Below are positions 1 through 9,697 of a stretch of DNA of 64,000 nt, in pieces. A program made the position numbers and the translations under genes. Origin of the DNA: Chrysopilus asiliformis (taxonomy: Eukaryota; Arthropoda; Insecta; Diptera; Rhagionidae); assembly GCA_964034945.1 (NCBI GenBank), contig OZ035961.1, positions 74,402,188 through 74,466,187 on the forward strand, in the 5' to 3' direction. Below the pieces are notes generated by a model. That model saw only the letters and a program-made list of their open reading frames with translations. It did no database searches and was not told where the DNA came from. The stretch's first letter is position 1, and every line of letters begins with the position of its first letter.

Positions 1-112
1 GGAAAAACGTAGGGAAAAATGACTTTGCAAGTAGGGAAAAATCATAAGTTTGTACCTACACATAGGGAATTTTGCTCTTGAACTTTTGGCAACACTGGTT
101 ATATGTATCAGG

Positions 113-1109
113 GCGGCTATTCTCGGAACGTTTCGGATTCTGAATCTCGCCGAAATGTTTTACGGATGACGTTACGGATTACGATCCAAATCCGAAACGT
201 TTAAAAGGTCGTATTTTGGTAACGAAACGTTTCGGAATTATATTCACCACATTCACCTCATTCCGGAATATACGTAGAATAGAGCTGTCAAAACCAAAAT
301 ATTTGACTAGTTTTGTTTTGTTTATATTTATTAACTAGTGTTTGACTTATAATGGAGTAATATTTGACTAATTTTAATAATATTTGTAATAGTGTATTAT
401 GAGTGATTTTTGTTTATTTGTTGATGTTAGCGTTTGTTATCCTTTGTTAGGGAGGAGACAGTGGTTTGATTGATTTTTTATGTATGGAAGAGTTATGTAA
501 AATCGTATTCTAAACATATTTCATATTTATAAAGTTTTCGATATGAAGCACCGTTTTTGAGATAATTGTAAAAAACTGTTTAATTTGACTGGCGGAGGGG
601 GGAAGGAGTGGTCCGACTCCGTCCAATAACTTAGCCTTACTGTTTACGAGAAACGCAACTGTACGAAATTTAAAGTCTCTAGCTCAATCCTTTCGAAAGT
701 TATGGTGTCACTTTCACGTCATATAATAATTCCATTCCTGAATCATTCTTTTGCGATAAATTCGTGAGCGAATTTTATTTTTCCATGGCTCAAATTTTCG
801 ACTCCATTCACGATAGAATTTTAAAAATACGAGAATGGAAAAACAAAATTCGTGAGTGAATGAAAACTAAAATTCTCGTGAAATCATTTGCAAAAAAATG
901 GATGGATCCAAAACGTAATGTTTTCTTATGTTTCGGATATTTCCGTAATCTAAGTTCGAGAATACGGTTTCGTATAAAGTGGTGAATTACTTCGTAATGT
1001 TCGAGACGTCATTTGGAGCAATATAGGCGGTACGTACACCACATAGAGGTCTTTTTCCACTGCACTACAAACGTTTCGGAAAAATCCGAAACGTTCCGAG
1101 AATAACCGC
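113..1109. mobile_element. 997-bp non-autonomous TIR element
   Basis: The left end GCGGCTATTCTCGGAACG is matched in inverse orientation by the right end (CCGAGAATAACCGC, 1096-1109), with one C/T difference in the first bases. A 5-bp duplication TCAGG flanks it (108-112 and 1110-1114). The motif CGTTTCGG and its inverse recur near both ends, giving sub-terminal hairpins. No transposase ORF is visible. The superfamily cannot be named from the ends alone; 5-bp duplications occur in Transib among others. Confidence 0.75.
475..712 (-). repeat. Family B fragment, reverse orientation
   Basis: The order of blocks is the reverse complement of family B: a TATGGAAGAGTTATGTAAAA block, a GTTTTCGATA..GCACCG block, an AAAACTGTTT block, GGAGGGG..GGAAGGAGTGGTCCGA, then AAGTCTCTAGCTCAATCC. 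It lies wholly inside the 113-1109 TIR element, so it is either a nested insertion or captured sequence. Confidence 0.6.
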
Positions 1110-1114
1110 TCAGG

Positions 1115-1950
1115 TCAATGATCGATTGTAATTTGCAATTCCAATTAAAAATTACATTATTGAAGTCTTTAATGAAAATTCATAAACGAATTTATAAAAG
1201 CTTCGCATATGCGGAAGGTTTTCCAATTTTTCCTATCTCATCATTTTCTTTTGTTCATTTTTCTTAAGTCTTTATAATTCACTTTGGTATTGTTTGCAAT
1301 TTTGCAAGATAAAAGTTATTCAGTTGCGTTCGTTCCGATGAATGATGAAGAGTTAAATGGGTCATGATGTCTAATCAGCAACGATACGAATTAGAAAAGA
1401 TTACATAATTTTAATTCAGTGTAAATCTATTGAGTTTGATATGTCGAATTTATTATAACTGGGAACAAAACCAATATAATATCAAAAGACTTTTAATGTA
1501 ATCTGATTTAAAATTCTTATGAGAATCTGATAAATGCAAAATATATTTCGTATGATCAAATAATAAAGGCGGTTTAAAAAAAATAAGTCAGTTAGATCGT
1601 CGGATGCCTGCTTACTAATTGAGACAAATAAAACCAGACCCACGATGAGAAAGTGATACTCATTTAATTCAATCGGTCGAACAATCTCTCAGACAATAAA
1701 TCATAAATGAAAGATGGGTGTCAGCAACGGTTTTTCTCATATTTGTTGAATGGGCGCAATGATTATCACTTAGTTGCACATTATTTTTAATTAGCCTCGA
1801 TATTTATTTGGAAATAAAATGTAAATAATATTTAGTTTCACATTAAAAATTCATTGGTTGTAATTGAGTTAAACATTTAAAATTATCAAATGCAAATAAC
1901 ACTTCAACAGTACGGCCATTTTATTCTATTGACTCTTAAAGCCGAATTTT
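1115..1950. other. AT-rich intergenic sequence, no gene seen
   Basis: No ORF with coding character, no RNA gene and no clear repeat structure was recognised here. Confidence 0.5.
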
Positions 1951-1956
1951 CATGCA

Positions 1957-2330
1957 CTTTATGAGAATTATATAGAAGTATATTAGATTTAGTATACCGT
2001 TTTTAACGCATCGAACCAATCGTCGGACACAAAAATAAACTACACCAGGATGTATGATATGACAAAAGATCTTGATTTTCGCATGTCTGCCTTCCGTTCC
2101 GTCTGTCTGTTTGTCCGTGAAAACCATAACTTTCAGAAGGATTGAGCGTTTTTTCTTAAGAAATAACGTTTTTTCATTCTTAAGTATGGAAACTTACAAT
2201 TATTCAACTTACCTGCACCACTTGCAAATCGGCGGGCATGTTGAATCACCCTTTAAATTGAGCTGGAGGGCAGTTAGTAAAACATTTAAAAAAAAAATTC
2301 TTCTATGAAATGTAGTCAAGGAATCCCTCT
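1957..2330 (+). repeat. Family B copy, degraded
   Basis: It begins with a diverged left end (CTTTATGAGAATTATATAGA) followed by the family block GTATATTAGATTTAGTATACC, a CACAAAAATAAACTACACCAGG block, a short CTGTCTGT tract and a GGATTGAGCG block. It aligns by eye with the better copy at 54831. ORFs across it in both strands are repeat shadows. Confidence 0.65.
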
Positions 2331-2392
2331 ATCGAATGGCTTAACCATTGGAGCGATATGTGACTTTATGTGCGCGCTACAACCTAAATTCT

Positions 2393-2852
2393 AAAAAATT
2401 TTTCTAAAAAAAATAAAACCGACTTTAAAAAAAAAACTGAAAAGAGAAAAAAGCACTAAAAAGAAAAAAATAATTTCAAACTATGTCCATTAATAGCGTA
2501 TTTGAAATTTGGCTTTTTTGGAGTGGCGTTAAATTTACACTAAATAAAATCGTTGTAAAATTTCTATTGTAAGAGCCGTGTCTATAGTTAATCTGTTTGA
2601 GAACAAAATTTTTGGAGTCGATCTTAGTTCTTAGTTAGCCTTAAGGGTTAGAAAGTATGTAAACGATTACCCTTAAGGGTTAGAAAGTATGTAATTTATT
2701 TTAGTTGCAAATTTAACGCCACTTCAAAAAAGCCAAATTTCAAATACGCTATTAATGGACATAGTTTGAAATTATTTTTTTCTTTTTAGTGCTTTTTTCT
2801 CTTTTCAGTTTTTTTTTTAAAGTCGGTTTTATTTTTTTTAGAAAAATTTTTT
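2393..2852. repeat. Inverted repeat with two ~144-bp arms
   Basis: The left arm (2393-2536) is nearly identical to the inverse of the right arm (2709-2852). Both contain the landmark AGTCGGTTTTATTTTT and CCATTAATAGCGTATTTG in opposite orientation. The spacer 2537-2708 holds a direct repeat of about 24 bases (CCTTAAGGGTTAGAAAGT..) at 2639 and 2669. A transcript through it would fold into a long hairpin. It resembles a foldback or MITE; no target duplication was resolved. Confidence 0.75.
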
Positions 2853-2879
2853 TTATTTCGAACGTTTTTAGTTTCAATT

Positions 2880-3085
2880 TTTAATATAGGTAAAATTACA
2901 AAGGGTTTGAGGGGATAAGTCCGCAGATGAGAAATATATAAAAGAATCTTCCAAATATTGTACTGAACACAATACAAAGAATTTTACTCGATATCCCAAG
3001 CAGGGAGGGGTTTGAAGGGGTAGGTTAACACGGGGGAAATATATAAAAGAACCTTCCTTGTGTTGTACTGAACACAAGGCCCAAT
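2880..3085. repeat. Diverged tandem duplication (~110-bp unit)
   Basis: Two neighbouring blocks share GGGTTTGAGGGG (2899 and 3008 area), GAAATATATAAAAGAA..CTTCC and TGTACTGAACACAA in the same order. Each unit holds one ATATAAAAGAA motif that looks like a TATA box, but no initiator or ORF follows, so a promoter role is not supported. Confidence 0.55.
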
Positions 3086-3332
3086 TAACCATAGGGCTAA
3101 TTGGGCTACAGACCAGGGGCGCCATCGATCTGAGGCGATGAAATTTTGATTGCTTTTTTTTTAATTTTCTTTATATTTAGCGTATCTGTAATTTAAGTTA
3201 GTACTGTGTTTTGAATTAAAGAATATTTTAAAAAATGAAATTGCATTTTTACAATAAAACTATGTAAGGGTGCAAAATTTTATTTAGCCCAGGGCGCTCA
3301 AACTTGTTAATACGGCTCTGACTGAACACAAC

Positions 3333-3655
3333 GTAAAAACATAACAAAAGCTATAATTGCCAATCTGGCAATTATTGAAAACCTGTATGGTGATATTGGT
3401 ATCTTAATTTGAGCACTTGTACCAAAATTACACTTTGAAGTCGAACTTTCCAATCAGATTTTTTTAAATTTATTCCAATCGGATTTTGATGTATGGGAGT
3501 TTTTTGTAGAATCATATTCTAAATAACTTTAATTCTTAGACTTTTTTGATAAGATGCACCGTTTTTGAGAAATTCGGAAAAAACGTTTTCGTTTGTATGG
3601 GGGGTACCCCCCCTAATGGTCCATTTTTGCCCATGAATGAACCAGGGTCCAACCA
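3333..3655 (-). repeat. Family A copy, 3' half only
   Basis: Reading inward from 3333 it has the family A tail in reverse (AACATAAC, AAAGCTATAATTGCC, AATCTGGCAATT), a variant of the TIR (CTGTATGGTGATAT), the TCCAATCGGATTTTGATGTA block and GGGGGGTACCCCCCCTAATGG. The TCTG tract and the far end are missing. A 24-base A run follows at 3734-3757. Confidence 0.7.
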
Positions 3656-4016
3656 GGAACTTTCTCTACAACTTTCTCTTTGGGATGACCAAAATCGGTC
3701 CACCCAGTAAAAAGTTAAACGTAAACATACATTAAAAAAAAAAAAAAAAAAAAAAAATATTCAGGTGGAATTGAGAACCTTTTTCTTTTTGGAAGTCGGT
3801 TAAAAAGTAATTCAACTTGTCCGGTCCTACTCTATTGTAAATAATTTTGCAGCGTAAAAACTACGTTACAAACGGTAGAGATTTTATTCTATTTTTGGAG
3901 CTGTTATATTATTTAATAACTTAGTCATTTTAAATATTACTATACATTAATTTAATATTATTTGTCAAATTAAATTTAAGTTTAATCTAAGTAACCGGAA
4001 TAAGTCCAAAAAATCA

Positions 4017-4047
4017 TATAAAAGCGCGTGTAATGCGACAGCTCAGT
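4017..4047 (+). promoter_or_regulatory. Candidate Pol II core promoter (TATA plus initiator)
   Basis: TATAAAAG at 4017-4024 is followed by the arthropod initiator motif TCAGT at 4043-4047, putting the expected start A (4045) 28 bases downstream of the first T of the box, which is the usual spacing. A GTAAGG donor-like motif lies at 4083. No ORF follows. The region from TGTTAT (3902) to ATAACA (4590) has LTR-like ends, so this could be the promoter of a solo LTR, but no flanking duplication was found. Confidence 0.4.
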
Positions 4048-4126
4048 AATTCTTTCGGCTGAAGCCCTTGAGCACTCTCTCGGTAAGGTCTTAAAAAAAT
4101 TCTTAGGGACAAACATTCAGTTTGTT

Positions 4127-4375
4127 TGTTTATTATAAGGAACACTTTCCGATAATAAGCAAATATTCTGATTGTAGTTGAATCGTTTATTGTAAGGAAT
4201 ATTTTCCGACTATAAACGATCCTTTTTTCTATTATTAGAGTTTTTCTCGCATCGAATACATTTGTTTGTATTATTTGATTTGTTTATTATATGGAATACT
4301 TTCCAATAATAAACAAATATTTCAATTTAATTTAAAAATCGTTTATTATAAGGAATACTTTCCGATAATAAACGA
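4127..4375. repeat. Four interspersed copies of a 37-bp hairpin repeat
   Basis: Copies at about 4127-4163, 4183-4220, 4279-4316 and 4339-4375 share the form GTTTATTAT-AGGAA-tac-TTTCC-ATAATAAAC, each self-complementary. Base changes in one arm are sometimes matched in the other, for example TGTTTATT..AATAAACA against CGTTTATT..AATAAACG. Spacers of about 20-60 bases differ. They begin 80 bases downstream of the candidate promoter at 4017. Confidence 0.7.
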
Positions 4376-4953
4376 TACTTTAATCGTGCTATCAACGATA
4401 CACATTCTCTTCAATTATTAATTGCAAGTTTTATTTTTTATATTAATCTAAGTTTGATTAAATTGTTATAATAATTGTTCTTTTAATTGATTTATTAAAT
4501 TGTTAATTTCATTATAAGTTCCACTTTGTTTTACTTCGCCCATTTTAAAATCCAGTAATTTAATTTTAAAGTTTTGCTTTCGGGCATAACATGTTTATTA
4601 TATTAAATAAGTTTCCTTGTTTTTCTATTAAATATTAAATTCAAAATCTCCTGCCATGTAAGTGAATTAGTTGGCATCCCCATTGCATTTCAAAAAAAGG
4701 TAAAGTTGGCATCACCAAAAAGGCATATGAAAATAGAGAAAGCATTAGTGTTTTTGGCCCATTTCTTTATACGGGCTTTTCAAGTAAGGCGCATTATATG
4801 GGATATATTTCTGTGACACTACCACAATATTTAAAAATCCATATTTACACTATTTTTCACCAAAACTAAACGTTCAATCACTAATAAGATTTTTTCACTA
4901 ATTTTTTTTGGCAGTTCAACAAAATTGCAATTTTTTGTTTGATTTATAAACAT

Positions 4954-5677
4954 AGGCCCGTATTGTGAGCTTCGTCAATCGATCGTTGAAATGTCAAATC
5001 GAAAAATCGGTATTGTGATCATCGATTTTATCGTTCGTGAACGATAAAATCGTTCAGTTGGGAACGATGACATTTGTTTGATCGTTCGGTGAAGTTTATG
5101 TCAAGTTAGCGATCGGTGAAGTATTGCAATTACTTTTTTTTATCAAAATTAGAGGCTAATAATAAAATGGAAGTATTTGTACACATTAGGAAATTATTAA
5201 TGAGGAATATCTTGATCAAAACCTCGATCAAAAATCCAATATAAAAATTGGTTGAAAAAATGAAGATAAATAAGACCCAAGTGGTATAAAAATAATTTAA
5301 ATAAAAAATGAACTTAAAAACTGTTTTATTCACATAGATTTGAAATATTGGTCAATTCAAAGAACTCAACATTCGGTGTTTAATATTTTCGCCTTGACGT
5401 TGGTTTGTAAAACCGTCTTCTGGTGTAATTTCGCTCATATCGCCATTGTCATCCACCTCCCTTATTTTTTAAGGGAGCTCAATATTGTATTTTCTGCGTT
5501 GAAGTCATTTTTAAACATTAAAATAACTTCAACAATGTAAATTCCCAAACGTCAAACACTAAAAAATTCACAATAGCGATTGCTTGAACGATGAACCTTA
5601 CGCAATACCAAATTGTTTTTCGATAGTTCCGGCCAACGATGGTCAATCGAATAGATATCGATAACCGCAATAGGCCC
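4954..5677. mobile_element. PIF/Harbinger-like TIR element, degraded
   Basis: The left end AGGCCCGTATTGTGAGC is partly mirrored by the right end CCGCAATAGGCCC, and CAT flanks both sides (4951-4953, 5678-5680). The motif TATTGTGA or its inverse recurs near both ends. The first bases resemble those of the better-supported elements at 35083 and 38042, but the TIR match is short, so the boundaries are tentative. Confidence 0.35.
5352..5472 (-). pseudogene. Short coding-like remnant inside the 4954 element
   Basis: On the minus strand, a stretch ending at the stop (TCA on the plus strand, 5352-5354) reads without interruption for about 37 residues and contains EVDDNGDMSEITPEDGF then a basic tail NQRQGENIKHRML. 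The composition is far less AT-driven than surrounding frames, and the acidic-then-basic tail would suit the C-terminus of a PIF/Harbinger transposase. A stop lies just upstream. The assignment is inference only. Confidence 0.25.
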
Positions 5678-5680
5678 CAT

Positions 5681-6380
5681 ATTCGGACCAACACTTATTG
5701 TTTATTACTAACAATTTCAATAATCATAGTTGACCATAAATATTTTTGTGTTTTTCACAAACTACTTAAATTTAAAGTTTTTGTTTTAAACAATATAAGT
5801 ATTTCTGACAAAAGTGTTTAAGTCTTTAAGACAAACACAATGGACAAAAAGTGTTTAAGACAAACACCAAATTTTTCGATCTGAACAAAAATTGTTTTTT
5901 TTTTTTGAAGTATTAAATGTTTGGAATAAACATTAATAAACAATAATTGTTGTCAACGAACATGTCATGTTTACTATAAAAAATTATTACATATAAATAT
6001 TGCTGCAAACACTCAATAGATGTTCGCAAACACTTTCCAAACATTCATTTTTTTTCAATGTAGAATTGATTAGATTACATAATTATTACTCTTCATAACT
6101 CATATTACTTCTAGCGGAGTTACAATTATACAATGATTTACCGAAAACAAGAATTTTAATTTCAATTATTACTTCAGCTAATGTTTGACAGGGTCTCAAT
6201 CAAAATCGACAATTATCAAACATAAACCGTTAAATGTTATTTTAATTAAACCAAAGTAAATTCCAAGAAAAATCGTAAGTTCACATTTGTTTCAAGCGTA
6301 AATCAGTTTTGAATTATGCTACAAATTGTAAAGGCATTTTTTTGCGTTTGATTTCAGCCTTGAATTCAACATTAAAACGT
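5681..6380. other. AT-rich sequence, no gene seen
   Basis: It contains scattered AAACACTT and AAACATT motifs but no resolved repeat ends and no coding-like ORF. Confidence 0.4.
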
Positions 6381-6649
6381 TATACAGTGAGTGTAAAAAG
6401 TCAGCGTACAGTCACGATTTTTGAATAAAATACTAAATATCACAAACATTGTATTTATTTTTCAAATTCTGGTTACAGGATGTTGTTGCCTGGACAATTC
6501 TTTACAGATCTGTAAAAAAAATTTAAAAAAAAATAATTTATTACTTTACCTAAAAATATGCTTTTTTAAGAGCGCAAAAAGTCACCGTACAGCTATTAAA
6601 ACCAATAAATATGGGCTAATTTACCGTTAGTATTTGGTTGGGTATCCAT

Positions 6650-7170
6650 TAGATCGAATTATTGCTTGAAGTTGCCTGGGCATCGATTCTACCAACTGCC
6701 GGGTCACTTCCGGGGTTATTTTTGCCCAATTCTTCTTGCAACACCGCCATAAGCGTTTTCTCGCTAGTAATAGTGTGGCTGCGGGTTTTCTTGTCAAGCA
6801 AGTCCCATAGATGTTCGAGGGGGTTTATATCAGGAGAATGGGCTGGCGTTTAGAAATATTTGGGAGTGTGCTCTACCATGGCTGCTCTACCATAAGCGTG
6901 TATTGAGTGATCTATGCTTCGGATCGTTATCCTGCATAAACACAAACGTGTTCTTAGTCTCATTTGTTCTGCGCTAGCATGTAAATTTTGTTTTAATTTG
7001 TCAATATACACATACTGGTCCATAACCTCATCAATAAAATGCAGCCTACCCACCCCTGCCGCGCTCATGCAGCCCCAAAGCTTGAGGTTTTCTTTTTGAA
7101 GCTCCATATTCTTTTTACGACACAAAATTGGCCTTCCTTCCGATTGGAAAATGTCAAATTTACTCTCGTC
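6650..7170 (-). pseudogene. Tc1-like transposase, C-terminal half (left arm)
   Basis: Minus-strand translation gives DESKF-type sequence near 7160, then RKKNMELQKENLK, MSAAGVGRLHFIDE, the second catalytic aspartate motif (QDNDPKH in the alternate frame), then SPDINPLEHLWDLL and KKTRSHT. These are the catalytic DDE core landmarks of Tc1 family transposases. The paired N-terminal helix-turn-helix half is missing, and at least two frame changes or stops break the reading frame, for example before the PDINP block. It cannot make an active transposase. Confidence 0.85.
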
Positions 7171-7228
7171 AGTAATATTTACTATTTACTAATATTTACT
7201 ATTTACTATTTAATATTTACTATTTACT

Positions 7229-7753
7229 GACGAGAGTAAATTTAACATTTTCCAATCGGAAGAAAGGCAAATTTTGTGCCGTAAAAAGAATATGGAGTTT
7301 CAAAAGGAAAACCTCAAGCATGGAGTCAGGGTATGGGGCGGCATGAGCGCGGCGGGGGGTGGGTAGGCTGCATTTTATTGATGAGGTTATGGACCAGTAT
7401 GTGTATATTGACAAATTAAAACAAAATTTACATGCTAGCGCAGAACAAATGAGACTAAGAACACGTTTGTGTTTATGCAGGATAACGATCCGAAGCATAG
7501 ATCACTCAATACACGCTTATGGCTGCTCTACAACACTCCCAAATATTTCTAAACGCCAGCCCATTCTCCTGATATAAACCCCCTCGAACATCTATGGGAC
7601 TTGCTTGACAAGAAAACCCGCAGCCACACTATTACTAGCGAGAAAACGCTTATGGCGGTGTTGCAAGAAGAATTGGGCAAAAATAACCCCGGAAGTGACC
7701 CGGCAGTTGGTAGAATCGATGCCCAGGCAACTTCAAGCAATAATTCGATCTAA
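7229..7753 (+). pseudogene. Tc1-like transposase, C-terminal half (right arm)
   Basis: Reading starts with DESKFNIFQSEERQI (first catalytic D region), then KHGVRVWGGMSAAG. A frame change in a G-rich run (near 7350-7366) puts the continuation GRLHFIDEVMDQYVYIDK in another frame, followed by MQDNDPKHRS (second D), SPDINPLEHLWDLLDKK (third acidic residue region) and a stop near 7752. A stop before the PDINP block also interrupts it. It is the mirror copy of 6650-7170; the few differences between the arms show they mutated separately after the palindrome formed. Confidence 0.85.
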
Positions 7754-8224
7754 TGGATACCCAACCAAATACTAACGGTAAATTAGCCCATATTTATTGG
7801 TTGTTTTAATAGCTGTACGGTGACTTTTTACGCTCTTAAAAAAGCATATTTTTAGTTAAAGTAATAAATTATTATTTTTTTTAAATTTTTTTTACAGATC
7901 TGTAAAGAATTGTCAAGGCAACAAAATCCTGTAACCAGAATTTGAAAAATAAATACAGTGTTTGTGATATTTAGTATTTTATTCAAAAATCGTGACTGTA
8001 CGCTGACTTTTTACACTCACTATATGCAAAAATTCAATATTCTTGAATTCGCCTTTGTTTAAATGTTCACCAAAAATCATATTCCGGGCGAATGAAACTG
8101 GAAAAAAATGTTTCAAAAGAATTTGAAAAAAACTACCCTTGGCAAATGTCGATCGTAAAATAGTCTAATAAGGACGATAAAAGTTTTATTAGAAAAAATC
8201 AATTTGTATTGGTGAGGGAAAAAG

Positions 8225-8460
8225 GAATTGTCCCATTGAATCTTTATGTATGGAAGAGTTCTTTAAAATCATATTCTAAACACATTTTGCCTTTATAATT
8301 TTTTTGTTGTGATAACCTTTTTCGAGGAAATTGCAAAAAACTGTTTCGTTTGTATGTGTGGAGAGGGGAAGGAATGGTCTGATTTTTTCTGATCAAAAAC
8401 TTAGCCATGTAATTTACGAGCAAACGCAACCATACAAAATTTCAAGTCTCTAGCTTCAAA
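8225..8460 (-). repeat. Family B fragment, reverse orientation
   Basis: It contains the family B blocks in reverse: TGTATGGAAGAGTTCTTTAA, AATCATATTCTAAACACATT, AAACTGTTTCGTTTGTATG, GGAAGGAATGGTCTGA and TTTCAAGTCTCTAGCT. It lacks the TCTG tract and ends. Confidence 0.65.
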
Positions 8461-8825
8461 AAAGAATGAAATAAAGTATTTTATTAAGCAAAAAAAATTT
8501 TATATACATTATATAATGTAAATATGAAAAAAAATGAAATTTACAATTTAGTTAATCGCTTATTTGGTTTTTTTAGTTGACCAATTTTTGATTGTTTTCC
8601 TGCTGCGTTTTTATAAAAAATGTAAAAAAATCATCAAGAAACAAACAAAAATTGATAAAAGAACAAAGGAAATGTGAAACAAACGTCAAAAAAAAACAAA
8701 AAATACGTAAGAAAAAAATGATTCAACTTGCCCGGCAAGCCGTTATTCAACTTACCAGCAATCCACTTTTTTGATATTTTCTCTTAGAAAATCACAAAAA
8801 CAATAAATTTAAATGTTCCACACGG

Positions 8826-8970
8826 TTTTTTATACCCGTATGGTGAAACCAAAGGGTATATTAACTTTGCCTTACCGTTTGTAACGCCAAGATCCCGTCA
8901 TCACACACAAAAATGAATTACACCAGTGTGTTTAGAATGATAAAAAAAATTGAATTTTGCATGTCCGTCC

Positions 8971-9049
<79 letters not shown>

Positions 9050-9471
9050 CGTCTGTCTGTCTGTCTGTCCGTCCGTCTGTCTGTGGCGCGGATTGCAGGC
9101 GCACGGATTGAGCTAGAGACTTGAAATTGTGCACAGATCCGTTTTTCGTAAAATCCGAGGCTAAGTTCATTAATGGGCAAAAATGGACCATTAGGGGGGG
9201 TACCCCCCATACGAACGAAATCGTTTTTTGTGAATATCTCAAAAACGGTGCATCTTATCAAAAAAGTGCAAGAACAAAAGTTATTTAGGATATGATTCTA
9301 CATAAAACTCCCATACATCAAAATCCGATTGGAATAAATTTTAAAAAATCTTGTTGGAAAGTTAGACTTCAAAGTGGAATTTTGGTACAACTGTTCGAAT
9401 TTTGATACGAATATCACCATACGGGTCTCCAATGATTGCCAGATTGGCAATTATAGCTTTTGTTATGTTTT
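8826..9471 (+). repeat. Family A element, full-length copy with long TCTG tract
   Basis: The left TIR ACCCGTATGGTGA (8834-8846) is matched by TCACCATACGGGT (9414-9426). Between them come TTTACCGTTTGTAACGCCAA, ATGAATTACACCAGTGTG, a (TCTG/TCCG)n tract at about 8963-9083, GATTGAGCTAGAGACTTGAA, GGACCATTAGGGGGGGTACC and CCGATTGGAATAAATTTT. A tail TTGCCAGATTGGCAA..TTTTGTTATG follows the right TIR in most copies with a preserved 3' end, so it belongs to the repeat. ORFs here only translate the tetranucleotide tract. Confidence 0.85.
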
Positions 9472-9568
9472 AATAAATAAAAACAAGGAACAGAGAATAA
9501 AGTCAATAAAAGATTTCCTGTAACTATTTTTTATCTTTTTTTGGGCGAAACAGTATCAGATTATAAAA

Positions 9569-9695
9569 AAGTTGCGTTAATCGAGTCAACCTTATTTAGA
9601 AGTTGCGTTTATTGAGTCAACAGTGTAAAATTTTAGATGTTGCGTTAAGCGAGGAGTTGCGTTCTTCGAGGGTTGCGTTTACCGAGGTCACACTG
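9569..9695. repeat. Terminal fragment of a pogo/Tigger-like element
   Basis: The motif GTTGCGTT(A/T)A(T/C)CGAG occurs several times in short order and the block ends in CGAGGTCACACTG followed by TA. Repeated short motifs inside a CAGTGTGACCTCGG-type end are typical of pogo/Tigger ends. The opposite end is not present. Confidence 0.5.
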
Positions 9696-9697
9696 TA

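Larger units (their letters stand above)
6385..8022. mobile_element. Head-to-head palindrome of two half Tc1 elements
   Basis: Two inverted copies of the 3' part of one Tc1-like transposon face each other: arm 1 at 6385-7174 and arm 2 at 7225-8022, joined by about 50 bases of repeated TATTTACT units. Outer ends are CAGTGAGTGTAAAAAGTC and its inverse (one mismatch), flanked by TA (6383-6384, 8023-8024), the classic Tc1/mariner target. The arms are nearly identical, so the structure is young or maintained. Each arm carries the C-terminal half of a Tc1 transposase; the N-terminal DNA-binding part is absent from both. Confidence 0.93.

Noticed and set aside
4127..4375. CRISPR-like array of four spaced repeats
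   Set aside because: Repeats are diverged, spacing varies, the setting is a eukaryotic genome and there are no cas genes.
3902..4590. Solo LTR with TGTTAT and ATAACA ends
   Set aside because: No flanking duplication was found, and six-base ends can occur by chance; only the promoter-like core is reported.
8901..9261. ORFs of about 110 residues rich in TDRQTDRQ or CLSVCLSV
   Set aside because: They are translations of the (TCTG)n tract of family A; any frame of such a tract is open.
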